DNA from: JACJWR01 sp964474045
Lineage (GTDB): Bacteria; Actinomycetota; Actinomycetes; S36-B12; UBA10799
NCBI GenBank assembly: GCA_964474045.1
Contig: CAYYRC010000007.1
Span: 1-64,000, forward strand
Direction: 5' to 3'
Length of the DNA: 64,000 bases
Shown here: piece by piece, positions 26,620 through 35,087 of the stretch
How positions within the stretch are numbered: the first letter of the stretch is position 1
Layout: each line of letters starts with the position of its first letter
The notes under the pieces: generated by a model
What the model saw: the letters and a program-made list of their open reading frames with translations, nothing else
Database searches by the model: none
What the model was told of the DNA's origin: nothing
Translations under genes and position numbers: made by a program

Positions 26620-26945
26620 TCGGAGGCGTTGATGTCCGCAGGCAGCTGCGCCACCAGCGGCACGTCACGCTTGATCAGCCCCAGCCGCGCCGCGCCGCCG
26701 GGCGATCCGAGCTCGTCGAAGAAGTCGGCGTTGGCGGCCGTGTACTCGGCCCACTCAGCGGGGACGTCGTCCTCGTAGTAGATGGCCTCGACGGGGCACA
26801 CGGGCTCGCAGGCGCCGCAGTCCACGCACTCGTCGGGCTGGATGTAGAGCATCCGCTCGCCCTCGTAGATGCAGTCGACCGGGCACTCGTCGATGCAGGC
26901 CTTGTCCTTCAGGTCCACGCACGGCTCTGCGATGACGTAGGTCAT
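26616..26945 (-). CDS. fdxC: 7Fe-8S ferredoxin FdxC
   Basis: 109 residues. C9, C17 and C50 fit a [3Fe-4S] cluster, and C21, C40, C43 and C46 fit a [4Fe-4S] cluster, the layout of 7Fe ferredoxins. The acidic C-terminal extension is usual. GGAGGA precedes the ATG, and TAGGAT on the minus strand (26986-26981) is a likely -10, giving a leader of about 28 nt. Co-transcribed with dapC. Confidence 0.95.
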   Translation of the reverse strand: MTYVIAEPCVDLKDKACIDECPVDCIYEGERMLYIQPDECVDCGACEPVCPVEAIYYEDDVPAEWAEYTAANADFFDELGSPGGAARLGLIKRDVPLVAQLPADINASE

Positions 26946-26987
26946 GGGCTCCTCCTTCGCCGGTGGGGGCCGGTGCTGCGATCCTAG

Positions 26988-27497
26988 TCACTCCGGCGCG
27001 ATTGTGCCGAACCCGTGCCGGAAGTACAGCAGCGGCGCATCGTCGTCGTGGCCGTCGGGCAGATCCAGGCCCACCACCAACCCCACCAGGATGTCGTGGT
27101 CGCCGCCGCGGTGGACGGCCTCGGTCCGGCATTCCAGCCGCCCCAGGGAGTCCGCGAGCAGCGCGGCGCCGGTCAACTCGCCCCGGACCACCTCGTAGCC
27201 CGCGAACTGCCCGGCCAGCGGCCTCCCCCTCGTCGCGAACCACCGGGCGGCGGCGCGGTCGCCAGCCGCCAGGATGCTCACCCCCCACGCACCCGCCGAC
27301 ATGACGGCACCGTGGAAGCGGGAGTCTCGCTCCACGCACACCAGCACCAGCGGCGGCGCGAGTGAGACCGAGGCGAAGGAGTTGGCGGTCATGGCATGGT
27401 CGATCCCGCCCGCTTTGGCCGACACCACCACCACGCCCGTCGCATAGCGGGCCAGCACGCTACGGAATTGGCCGCCGTCGGCAGGATCGAGCCTCAC
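26988..27497 (-). CDS. Flavin reductase-like FMN-binding protein
   Basis: 169 residues. FRSVLARYATGVVVVSA at the start, MTANSFASVSLAPPLVLVCV and a late RGGDHDILVG are typical of the flavin reductase-like (FMN-binding split barrel) family. It would use NAD(P)H to reduce flavin for a partner oxygenase, or act alone; no monooxygenase is adjacent. The GTG at 27497 has TAGCCT 7 nt upstream, preferred over the 27563 frame start inside the FtsH-like gene. Confidence 0.87.
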   Translation of the reverse strand: MRLDPADGGQFRSVLARYATGVVVVSAKAGGIDHAMTANSFASVSLAPPLVLVCVERDSRFHGAVMSAGAWGVSILAAGDRAAARWFATRGRPLAGQFAGYEVVRGELTGAALLADSLGRLECRTEAVHRGGDHDILVGLVVGLDLPDGHDDDAPLLYFRHGFGTIAPE

Positions 27498-27504
27498 CGG
27501 CGCG

Positions 27505-27510
27505 AGGCTA
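27505..27510 (-). promoter_or_regulatory. -10 hexamer of flavin reductase gene overlapping the FtsH-like stop codon
   Basis: TAGCCT on the minus strand, 7 nt before the GTG at 27497. Its first three bases are the TAG stop codon of the FtsH-like gene. It suggests that the downstream gene is transcribed as a separate leaderless mRNA. Confidence 0.55.
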
Positions 27511-29502
27511 CTCCGCCGCGACTGCGTCGTGCCTTGCCTGGGCGGTGCGCAAGACCTCCACAATCTCCTCGCCGATCAACTCGTGTCGCTCCAGCAGGGC
27601 ATCCCGCAGCCCCTCCACCAGGTGCCGGTTGGCCGCCATGAGCTCTGTGGCCACGCGCTTCTGGGCCTGCAGCAGGTCCTCGACCGCCAGCCGGCCCTGT
27701 GGGTCGCCCAGCACCCGTCCGGTGATGTTGGAGTCGGCCAGCGCCCCGCGCTCGACTGCCTGCAGCGAGATCAGCGAGTCACCCATACCGCACGCGCCCA
27801 TCATCTGTGCGGCGACGTTGGTGGCGTAGAGCAGGTCGCCGCCCGGGCCCGTGGACACATCGCCGAAGAAAATCTCCTCGGCCACCAGGCCGCCCATGGC
27901 GATCTGGATCAGCCGGGTCATCTCGGAGCGGCTGCGGGTGAAGACGTCCTCCCGGTCGCCGTGGGCGAGCATCCCCAGGGCCTCGCGCCGCTTGACGATG
28001 GTGAGGATCTCCAGCCGGCGCTCGGGCGCGACCAGGTAGGCGATCGTGGCGTGGCCGGCCTCGTGGGTGGCGATCAGCCGCTTCTCGTGCTCCGTGTAGG
28101 CCACCGGCTGTCCCAGGCCGACCTCCTCCACCAGCCGCGCCGCTGTCACGTCCGCGGCGCTCATGCGGTCCGACCCTCGGCGCATGGCATTGACCAATGC
28201 TTCGTCGAACAGGTGCTCGAGCATGGCTGGCGTGTAGCCGGTGGTGACGGCGGCGATCTGATCCCGGGTCAGCGCCTCATCCAGGTCCGCACCGTGGGCT
28301 CGGGTTGCCAGGACGTAGTCGATCAGATCGCGGCGACCCGCCTTGGTGGGCGGCTCGAACGTGAGCCGGCGGTCGAAGCGCCCCGGCCGAACCAGGGCGG
28401 GGTCCAGTTGGTCGGCGCGGTTGGTGGCGGCGATGATCAACACATTCGGGCGTGCCACCCTCGGCCGCGGCAGCTGCCGGCCGACGGGCAGGAAACCGTT
28501 GAGCACGTCCACCATGCCGGTGGCCCACTTCTGCCAGCCGGTGGGCTCGTCGAAGGACTGCAGCTGCACCAGCAGCTCGTTGACCACGCCGCCGGTTCCC
28601 TCGCTGGTCATCGAGCGGTTGGCCGTGAGGGCGCCCGCATGCGTGGCGGGCAGCTCCGCGTAGGCGGAGGGCAGGCCGGTCATACCGCCGCAGCGCACCT
28701 CGCGGTGGGCAGCGGCCGCCGCCGACGTCATGGGCGCCGCTGTCATCGGCATCCCGCCGCGCGACATCGCGATCGCGTCGATCTCCTCGATGAAGCCGAT
28801 TGCGCCACCCTCGCGGCGCGCGGTCTTGCGCAGAGCCTTGAAGAACGAACGGATCTTGCGCGCCGTCGCTCCGTAGTACATCGACTGGAAGGACGTGGCG
28901 CTGACATACAGGAAGGGAACGCCGGCCTCGGCCGCCATGGCCTTGGCCATCATGGTCTTCCCGGTGCCGGGCAGGCCTTCGAACAGCAACCCCCGGCGCG
29001 GCTGCCCGCCCATGGCGTCGGCGTAGGTCTTGTGGGCCAGGAACATGGCCAGCGAGCGCCGGACGTCATCCTTGACCAGGTCCACGCCTCGCAGGTCCGA
29101 GAAGTGCACGTCCATCTGCTCCGGCCGGTACATCACATGCGGCGAGCGGCCGGCGACGAACGACGTCCCGACCAGCGTGAAGATCATGACCCCGAAGAAC
29201 AGGACCACCATGGCCGTGATCGGGTCGACGCTCGGTAGCCGGAGCTGGGACCACTCGACTGGGGTCCCCATCCCGATCTTGTACCAGAGCCATGCCGCCG
29301 GCACCGCCAGCACGAGCGCCAGGAGGGCAAGCCGCCGCCGGCGCCGGTTCTCGCGATCCCGGCCGACGTCGGCCGGGTTGACCGTCAGGTGGTCGAGCTC
29401 GGAGGATCCCAGCAGGCCGGCGACCACCAGTGGGCTGTCTGCGGTCTGCATGGCCTGTGCGCGATCGGCCCGTTGCAACTGCGCTCGCTGCTGCTTTCCC
29501 AT
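27508..29502 (-). CDS. Divergent FtsH-like AAA+ zinc metalloprotease
   Basis: 664 residues from the ATG at 29502 (alternative GTG at 29550). Two membrane helices (about 58-77 and 92-115) precede an AAA+ domain with Walker A GLPGTGKT, arginine-finger region RPGRFDRR, and a peptidase domain with HEAGH and the third zinc ligand in GGDLLYATN. Two features differ from typical FtsH: Walker B reads FIEEID instead of FIDEID, and about 100 extra residues lie between Walker B and the RPGRFDRR region. It should be a membrane protease for membrane or regulatory proteins. The canonical ftsH is probably elsewhere. Confidence 0.88.
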   Translation of the reverse strand: MGKQQRAQLQRADRAQAMQTADSPLVVAGLLGSSELDHLTVNPADVGRDRENRRRRRLALLALVLAVPAAWLWYKIGMGTPVEWSQLRLPSVDPITAMVVLFFGVMIFTLVGTSFVAGRSPHVMYRPEQMDVHFSDLRGVDLVKDDVRRSLAMFLAHKTYADAMGGQPRRGLLFEGLPGTGKTMMAKAMAAEAGVPFLYVSATSFQSMYYGATARKIRSFFKALRKTARREGGAIGFIEEIDAIAMSRGGMPMTAAPMTSAAAAAHREVRCGGMTGLPSAYAELPATHAGALTANRSMTSEGTGGVVNELLVQLQSFDEPTGWQKWATGMVDVLNGFLPVGRQLPRPRVARPNVLIIAATNRADQLDPALVRPGRFDRRLTFEPPTKAGRRDLIDYVLATRAHGADLDEALTRDQIAAVTTGYTPAMLEHLFDEALVNAMRRGSDRMSAADVTAARLVEEVGLGQPVAYTEHEKRLIATHEAGHATIAYLVAPERRLEILTIVKRREALGMLAHGDREDVFTRSRSEMTRLIQIAMGGLVAEEIFFGDVSTGPGGDLLYATNVAAQMMGACGMGDSLISLQAVERGALADSNITGRVLGDPQGRLAVEDLLQAQKRVATELMAANRHLVEGLRDALLERHELIGEEIVEVLRTAQARHDAVAAE

Positions 29503-29648
29503 GGCTCCAGGGTGAGCGCCGATGGACTTAAGCGAAAGCAGTGGATTCACCCATTCGGCCCAATGATGTAACCCAACAGGCGCTCATTTGACGCTCCGAG
29601 AGAGGCATTTCACTCAGAGTGGTCACCGACGGTCGGCTTCTGGCGGAC

Positions 29649-30539
29649 CTAGGGCAGCCCGGCGAAGAGGTCCTGCTCGAGATCGCCCGCCACGAGGACC
29701 GGCTCGCCCTTGGCGATGCGGTAGTACTCCGAGCCGAAGCCCAGCCCGCCACCCGCCGCCATCAGCTGGAACATCGGCGAGTCCATGTCGATCTGGGTTG
29801 CGTGCGCCCGCATCGCGGCCAGCTTCGCCGACAGGTAGTCAGCTGTGTCGATCCGACTCGTGATGAGGTCGTCGTCGACCAGGAAGGGCGCCTCAGCGGG
29901 ATCGGCGCCGCCGAAGACCTGCGAGCGCAGGTCTTCGGGCGCCGCTTCGATAGCGGCGGCCACGATGCTGCGCGGAAACGCCGGCCAGTAGACCTTCTCG
30001 ATCTCCCAGGCCGGCCCGAGCTCCGGCGCGAACGACGGCACGGACGCCAGGAAGGCGGCGTAGGCCGCCACCCGATGGGCCTGGATGTGGTCCGGATGAC
30101 CGTAGCCGCCGAAGTCGTCGTAAGTGATGAGGACCTGCGGGCGCACCTCGCGCATGATCTCCACCAGGGGCCTCGCGGCGGCCAGCAGGTCCGCGCGCCA
30201 GAAGCAGTCGGGGCGGTCGTTCGACGCCGTGCCCACCATCCCGGAGTCGCGGAAGGCGCCGTCCCCGCCCAGCCGCCGATGGTCGGTGACGCCCAGCTCG
30301 GCCATCGCCGCCGCGAGCTCGGCCAGCCGGTGCGGCCCGAGCGCATCCTCGAACTCGGCCGCTAGGTGACCGAGGTCCCCCAGCACGACCTCCCCCTCCT
30401 CGCCCAGCGTGCAGGTGACCAGTGTGACCTGCACCCCCTCGGCCGCGTAGCGAGCCATGGTGCCGCCCGTCGCCAGGGTCTCGTCGTCGGGGTGGGCGTG
30501 GACCAGCAACAGCCGGCGGTCCGCGGTGGCATCGTCCAT
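29649..30539 (-). CDS. mshB: Mycothiol biosynthesis deacetylase MshB
   Basis: 296 residues, LmbE-like zinc hydrolase. Zinc motif HAHPDDE near 14-20, GGYGHPDHIQAH near 140, and the insert with DLRSQVFGG and FGSEYYRI match MshB rather than Mca. It removes acetate from GlcNAc-inositol in mycothiol synthesis. TAGAGT lies 8 nt before the ATG with no Shine-Dalgarno. The position near fdxC-dapC follows mycobacterial order. Confidence 0.92.
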   Translation of the reverse strand: MDDATADRRLLLVHAHPDDETLATGGTMARYAAEGVQVTLVTCTLGEEGEVVLGDLGHLAAEFEDALGPHRLAELAAAMAELGVTDHRRLGGDGAFRDSGMVGTASNDRPDCFWRADLLAAARPLVEIMREVRPQVLITYDDFGGYGHPDHIQAHRVAAYAAFLASVPSFAPELGPAWEIEKVYWPAFPRSIVAAAIEAAPEDLRSQVFGGADPAEAPFLVDDDLITSRIDTADYLSAKLAAMRAHATQIDMDSPMFQLMAAGGGLGFGSEYYRIAKGEPVLVAGDLEQDLFAGLP

Positions 30540-30560
30540 GGCCGCACACTCTAGGGCAGG
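30540..30560. promoter_or_regulatory. Bidirectional promoter mshB / small membrane protein
   Basis: 21 bp between starts. Minus strand TAGAGT (30553-30548) is 8 nt before mshB. Plus strand CACTCT (30547-30552) is 8 nt before the ATG at 30561; AGGGCAGG follows it. The hexamers overlap. Confidence 0.5.
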
Positions 30561-30683
30561 ATGATGCGCATGGAGGATGACGCCGAAGACGACTACGCCA
30601 AGACCCCCGTTTTCAAGATCGCAGCCTGGATCGTGCTCGCCCTCGTGGTGATCGGCCTGATCCTGACCCTCGTGCTGTCCTGA
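30561..30683 (+). CDS. 40-residue single-pass membrane protein
   Basis: ATG at 30561 to TGA at 30681-30683: an acidic N-terminus (MEDDAEDDYAKTP), then one hydrophobic helix (about 20-39) ending LVLS. An ATG at 30570 is an alternative with AGGGCAGG upstream. It is divergent from mshB, and only 2 bp separate its stop from the S9 peptidase GTG, so it starts that operon. A small protein following mshB also occurs in mycobacteria. Function unknown. Confidence 0.68.
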   Translation: MMRMEDDAEDDYAKTPVFKIAAWIVLALVVIGLILTLVLS

Positions 30684-30685
30684 CG

Positions 30686-32854
30686 GTGTCCGAGGTAGAT
30701 CGGGAAGGGGACTACTGGTACCGCGCCGCGGTCACCGGACGGTTCCGTCGCGGGGCGCCGCGGACGCCGCAGCTGGTCGACGGTGGCCGGGCGCTGCTCT
30801 TCGTGCGTAGCGCTGACGGTCGGTCGGCTGTGGGCGATCTGTGGCAGCTGGACGTGGCAAGCGGCGAGGAGAGGCTGGTCGTAGCAGCGCGCGACCTGCT
30901 CGTTGACGTCGCCGAAGACGCGTCGCTGCCCGCAGCCGAGCGTGCGCGCCGGGAGCGGGCGCGCGAGTCCGGCGGCGGGATCACCGACGTCAGCGTCAGC
31001 GTCGACGGCAGCCGCGTCGCCTTCGCGCTCGGCGGCCGCCTCTTCGCCGGCGGGACCGGCGAAGGTGAGCGAATCGTCGAGCTAGCGGTGCCGGGCCCGG
31101 TGGTCGACCCCCGGCTCTCGCCGGATGGCGGTGCCCTGGCGTGGCACGCCCGCGGCCGCCTTTGGCTGGCCGCCGCGGATGGCTCGGACCCGGCGCCGAT
31201 CACCCCGGATGACGGCGCGGTTTGGGGCTTGGCCGAATTCATCGCCGCCGAGGAACTACAACGCGGCCGTGGTTACTGGTGGGCGCCGGACGCCAGCGCC
31301 CTGCTGGTCGCGCGGGTGGACGACAGCGCCGTGGCCGAGTGGACAATCGCCGATCCGGCGAATCCCCAGCGTTCCCCACGGCGCCACCGCTATCCGGCGG
31401 CCGGCGAGACGAACGCGACCGTGGAGCTGTGGCACGTGTCGACCGGCTCGGAGCGCGCGGCCCGGCGGGTGCTCGCGGTGGGGCCGGGCCATGACCACGA
31501 GTACCTGGCGACCGTGTCCTGGCGTGCCGGCGGCGCCCTCGCGCTCACCCTCACCCGCGATCAGCGCGAGTGCGCCGTCTGGTCAGCGACCTCCGACGGC
31601 GCCGCCGAGCTTGCCCGCTGGCGCGACGACTGCTGGGTGGACGTCGTGCCCGGTGTGCCCGTGCTGCTGGCCGACGGCCGCCTGCTGACCGTTCGCCGCG
31701 ACGCCGCCGCGGACCGGCTCCGGCTGTTCCTCGACGAGGACCCGGTATCACCGGCGAACCTGAGCGTGCGCTCGGTGGCGGCATCCGCTGCGGACGCCGG
31801 GCAGGTCCTGGTGCGGGCCGCACCGGAGCCCGATGAGTCGCGCCTCTACTCCCTGGACCTCTCGGCACAAGGTGGGGCCAGCGACTTGACCGGCCCCGGC
31901 TGGTTCGCCGGCCAGCACGTCGGCGACACGCTCGTGGTGAGCGGCGCCGGCCCGGCAGAGCACGCTCCGTCCCTGGTGGTCCGCCGGTTGCCCACCACCG
32001 GTGATGAGCCGCCGCAAGTCGTCGCCAGCCGGGCGGAAGATCCCGGCGTTCGTCCAGCGCCGCAGTTCCACACCGTGGGCGAGGTGCGCTACGCGATCCT
32101 GTGGCCATCGGGCGGCCCGCGCGAGCGCCTGCCGATCCTCATGGCGCCCTACGGCGGTCCTCACTCCCAGCGGGTCATGCGAACGCCGGCGGCCTACGTG
32201 GACGACCAGGTGCGCGCCGACCAGGGATACGCGGTGGTGGTGGCCGACGGGCGAGGCTCGCCAGGGGGCTCCACCAGCTGGGAGCGCGCCATCTACGGCG
32301 ACCTGCTGGGACCGCCGCTCGCTGATCAGCTCGCCGCCCTCGACGACGTCGTCGCCCGCTACGGCAGCGCCGTCGACCCCAGCCGGGTCGGGATCATCGG
32401 CTGGTCCTTCGGCGGCTATCTGAGCGCGCACGCCGTGCTAGCCCGCCCGGATCGCTTCGCCGTCGCGGTGGCCGGCGCCCCCGTCACCGAGTGGCGGCTC
32501 TACGACACCGCCTACACCGAGCGCTACCTGGGCGACCCGCAGGATGCGCCCGAACGCTACGACGCCAACAGCTTGCTGCCGCTGGCGTCGGGCTTGCAGC
32601 GGCCACTGCTGCTCATCCACGGCTTGGCCGACGACAACGTCGCGGTCGCCCACACGCTGCACCTGTCCTCGGCGCTGCTCGCGGCGGGTCGTCCGCACAC
32701 CGTCCTGCCGCTCACCGGCATCACCCACATCACCCCTCAGCCCGTGGTCGCGGCGAACCTCGCGCTGCTGCAGAACGCCTTCCTGGCCGAACACCTGCGG
32801 CCAGGCTTCATACAGGGTCGGTCAGCCGAGCGACAAGGCAGTGCTTCGCCGTAG
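30686..32854 (+). CDS. S9 family prolyl oligopeptidase / dipeptidyl-peptidase IV-like
   Basis: 722 residues. An N-terminal beta-propeller (about 30-460, with the DPP4-type EFIAAEELQRGRGYWW region) precedes the alpha/beta hydrolase domain. The nucleophile elbow is GWSFGGYLS (Ser about 574), the acid is in HGLADDNV and the His in GITHITPQ. The EE pair in the propeller is the residue pair that binds the peptide N-terminus in DPP4, so a dipeptidyl peptidase is likely. No signal peptide is seen, so it is cytoplasmic. GTG start 2 bp after the small ORF. Confidence 0.9.
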   Translation: MSEVDREGDYWYRAAVTGRFRRGAPRTPQLVDGGRALLFVRSADGRSAVGDLWQLDVASGEERLVVAARDLLVDVAEDASLPAAERARRERARESGGGITDVSVSVDGSRVAFALGGRLFAGGTGEGERIVELAVPGPVVDPRLSPDGGALAWHARGRLWLAAADGSDPAPITPDDGAVWGLAEFIAAEELQRGRGYWWAPDASALLVARVDDSAVAEWTIADPANPQRSPRRHRYPAAGETNATVELWHVSTGSERAARRVLAVGPGHDHEYLATVSWRAGGALALTLTRDQRECAVWSATSDGAAELARWRDDCWVDVVPGVPVLLADGRLLTVRRDAAADRLRLFLDEDPVSPANLSVRSVAASAADAGQVLVRAAPEPDESRLYSLDLSAQGGASDLTGPGWFAGQHVGDTLVVSGAGPAEHAPSLVVRRLPTTGDEPPQVVASRAEDPGVRPAPQFHTVGEVRYAILWPSGGPRERLPILMAPYGGPHSQRVMRTPAAYVDDQVRADQGYAVVVADGRGSPGGSTSWERAIYGDLLGPPLADQLAALDDVVARYGSAVDPSRVGIIGWSFGGYLSAHAVLARPDRFAVAVAGAPVTEWRLYDTAYTERYLGDPQDAPERYDANSLLPLASGLQRPLLLIHGLADDNVAVAHTLHLSSALLAAGRPHTVLPLTGITHITPQPVVAANLALLQNAFLAEHLRPGFIQGRSAERQGSASP

Positions 32855-33247
32855 CGCCAGGCAAGCTGCCGCCAGGGTCTGCGCCTGCGCGATGAGCCGT
32901 TCGTGGCCGCAGCTCTGCGCATCGCCGAGCCTCACCAGCCCCGCAGCCCGCTCGAGCTGGTCCGCCATCACCGACAGCTGGTCGCCCAGGGCGTGGTCGG
33001 CCAGCGCCGGCAACGCCGCGTCCCCCGGTGGGCACTCGCGATCCGCCCCCACGCCCCCGCGGCGAACCTCCGCGCACAGCTCGCGGGTCAGCGCGTCGAA
33101 GGCTGCGATGAGCTGCCGCGACTCCTGGCCCACCTTGCCGTCGCCGGCCCGGAGGCGCGCCAGCGACAGCTGGCGCAGCCACTCGGCGGTGCGCCGGCCC
33201 TGGGTCACGGCGGCGGCCACCTCCGGACAGGACGCAGTGTCGGCCAC
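32822..33247 (-). CDS. Helical hypothetical protein
   Basis: 141 residues, predicted all-helical, Ala/Arg/Leu-rich, with three Cys and no membrane segment. I recognise no family. The GTG at 33247 has CATGCT 6 nt upstream. Its last 33 bp overlap the convergent peptidase gene. It could be a real small regulator or a poorly conserved gene; codon pattern and the start signal favour a real gene. Confidence 0.55.
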   Translation of the reverse strand: MADTASCPEVAAAVTQGRRTAEWLRQLSLARLRAGDGKVGQESRQLIAAFDALTRELCAEVRRGGVGADRECPPGDAALPALADHALGDQLSVMADQLERAAGLVRLGDAQSCGHERLIAQAQTLAAACLALRRSTALSLG

Positions 33248-33342
33248 CCGGTCAGCATGCCACCGGGCCCGACGGTGGGCCATAGTTGCGCTCGACCCCG
33301 CCACACGGCCCAACCGACCCGACAGCGCTGAAGGGTGACCCG

Positions 33343-33798
33343 ATGGACGTCACGCCGTTCTACTGGTTCGACGAGGGCGCGGCCGAGGCCGCCGCGTTCT
33401 ACGCCGCGATCTTCGAGGACGCCGAGGTCCTGGGCGGCCAGGCCGGGCCCGACGAAGGGCCGCCGCTCACCGTCGCGCTGCGCATCGGGACCCAGCACCT
33501 GACCTTCATCAACGGCGGCCCGCACTACGAGCTCACCCCCGCCGCATCGCTCATGGTCACCTGCGACGACCAGGAGCAGATCGACCGCTACTGGGAGGCG
33601 CTCGCCAGCGAGGGCGTGGAGATGCAGTGCGGCTGGGTCACCGATCGCTTCGGCCTGACCTGGCAGATCATCCCCGGTCGGCTCAACGAGTTGCTCTCCG
33701 ACCCGGACCCCGATCGCGCCGCCCGGGCGATGGCGGCCATGCTCAGCATGGTCAAGATCGACATCGCAGAGCTGGAGCAGGCCGCCGACGGCACCTAG
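33343..33798 (+). CDS. PhnB/glyoxalase-fold protein
   Basis: 151 residues. MDVTPFYWFDEGAAEAAAFYAAIF at the start, LTFINGGPHYELTPAASLMVTCDDQEQIDRYWEAL in the middle and CGWVTDRFGLTWQIIP near 105-120 are standard for the PhnB-like (3-demethylubiquinone methyltransferase-like) VOC family. The biochemical role is unknown. The ATG at 33343 has GAAGGGTGA upstream. Confidence 0.88.
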   Translation: MDVTPFYWFDEGAAEAAAFYAAIFEDAEVLGGQAGPDEGPPLTVALRIGTQHLTFINGGPHYELTPAASLMVTCDDQEQIDRYWEALASEGVEMQCGWVTDRFGLTWQIIPGRLNELLSDPDPDRAARAMAAMLSMVKIDIAELEQAADGT

Positions 33799-33807
33799 GC
33801 GAGCCGC

Positions 33808-35010
33808 TCAGGACGTCATGCCGATGGCGCGCAGCAGGTCGGTGAACCACACCTGCGAGGTGTCGAACGGCTTGCCGCCGGCGACCCGGTCGAACTCGAT
33901 CGCGCGCAAACGGTCGCCCTGCTCCTCGTCGTTGCCCACCAGGCCGCCCTCGCGGCGCAGGGCGCAGTCCACTGCGTAGTCGGTGCAGGACTGGATCAGC
34001 CGGAGGTCGTCGCCGTTGGCCGCGGCCGACCGGCTGAAGTAGCCGCTCTTCCAGACCTGCGTCTTCTCGGCGCCGACCATGTCGGCGAACTGCTTGCCGA
34101 ACCACTGCCCGGGGTTGATCTTGTCGAGCTTCACATGCCCGAAGGCATCCCGCGGCACCTCCTCGCCGGCCGAGGTGAGCTCCTCCACGATCTCGGCGAC
34201 GCCGGCGCCCTCGGAGAGGAAGATGTTGAGGCAGCCGATCTCGTCCATGATGCCGCGCAGCCGCTTGCCCTCGGCCCGAACGTCGAAGGACATCTCCGGC
34301 ACGTAGACGGCGTGGATGTCCCACTGGCGCATGTCCAGGCCGATACCGGGGTTCCACTCCTGCGTCATCAGCCACTCACGGTACTTGGCTGCCGTTGCGG
34401 CGGTGAGCCAGCCGCAGTTGCGCCCCATCACCTCGTGGATGATCAGGGAGCGGGCGTTCGCGCTGTGCTCGGCCATGATGTTGCGCGCGAAGACCGCACC
34501 CTGCTCCGCCGCAGTCAGGGCGCCCAGGCTCTGCTTGACCGGGATGATGTCGTTGTCGATGGTCTTGGGCAGGCCGACGACGGTGAGCTCGTAGTCGTTC
34601 TCGGCCAGGAACGCCGCCAGGTCGGCCGCAGTGGTGTTGGTGTCGTCGCCGCCGATGGTGTGCAGCACGTCGACGCCATCGACCGTCAGCTGCCGCGCCG
34701 CGACCTCGAGCGGGTTCTCGCCCTCAGCCACCAGGCCGCGCTGGACGCAGTCCTCCACGTTGGTGAGCTTCACCCGGGAGTTGCCGATCGGGCTGCCGCC
34801 GAAGCGGTGCAGCAGCGCCGCGCCCTCACGGATCTCAGGCGTCACCGCGATCGAGGATCCCTTGAGCAGGCCCTCGTACCCGTTGGCATACGCGATGATC
34901 TCGACTTCCGGGGCGATCGCCGTGTACCTCTCGATCAGGCCGCCGACGGCCGAGGAGAGGCACGGGGCGAGCCCGCCTGCGGTCAACATGGCTACCTTGC
35001 GCACTGTCAC
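33808..35010 (-). CDS. pfp: Pyrophosphate-dependent 6-phosphofructokinase
   Basis: 400 residues, PfkA superfamily. The donor-site sequence is GGDDTNTTA with Asp where ATP enzymes have Gly, and the next position has Lys in GLPKTIDNDI; this Asp/Lys pair marks PPi-dependent enzymes. Substrate motif MGRNCGWL is present. It converts fructose 6-phosphate to the bisphosphate reversibly. The GTG at 35010 is preceded by TAGGGT with a 7-nt spacer. Confidence 0.92.
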   Translation of the reverse strand: MTVRKVAMLTAGGLAPCLSSAVGGLIERYTAIAPEVEIIAYANGYEGLLKGSSIAVTPEIREGAALLHRFGGSPIGNSRVKLTNVEDCVQRGLVAEGENPLEVAARQLTVDGVDVLHTIGGDDTNTTAADLAAFLAENDYELTVVGLPKTIDNDIIPVKQSLGALTAAEQGAVFARNIMAEHSANARSLIIHEVMGRNCGWLTAATAAKYREWLMTQEWNPGIGLDMRQWDIHAVYVPEMSFDVRAEGKRLRGIMDEIGCLNIFLSEGAGVAEIVEELTSAGEEVPRDAFGHVKLDKINPGQWFGKQFADMVGAEKTQVWKSGYFSRSAAANGDDLRLIQSCTDYAVDCALRREGGLVGNDEEQGDRLRAIEFDRVAGGKPFDTSQVWFTDLLRAIGMTS

Positions 35011-35087
35011 GCCCGCCACCCTAGGGACACGACGGGCAGGATGCCATCCGTCGGCGGCAGTGCCTGCTGATCTGCGACGATGTGTGG

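Noticed and set aside
29611..29621. CACTC-A-GAGTG palindrome as an HrcA/CIRCE-like site before the FtsH-like gene
   Set aside because: Only 5-bp arms and a 1-bp spacer; CIRCE needs 9-bp arms and a 9-bp spacer.
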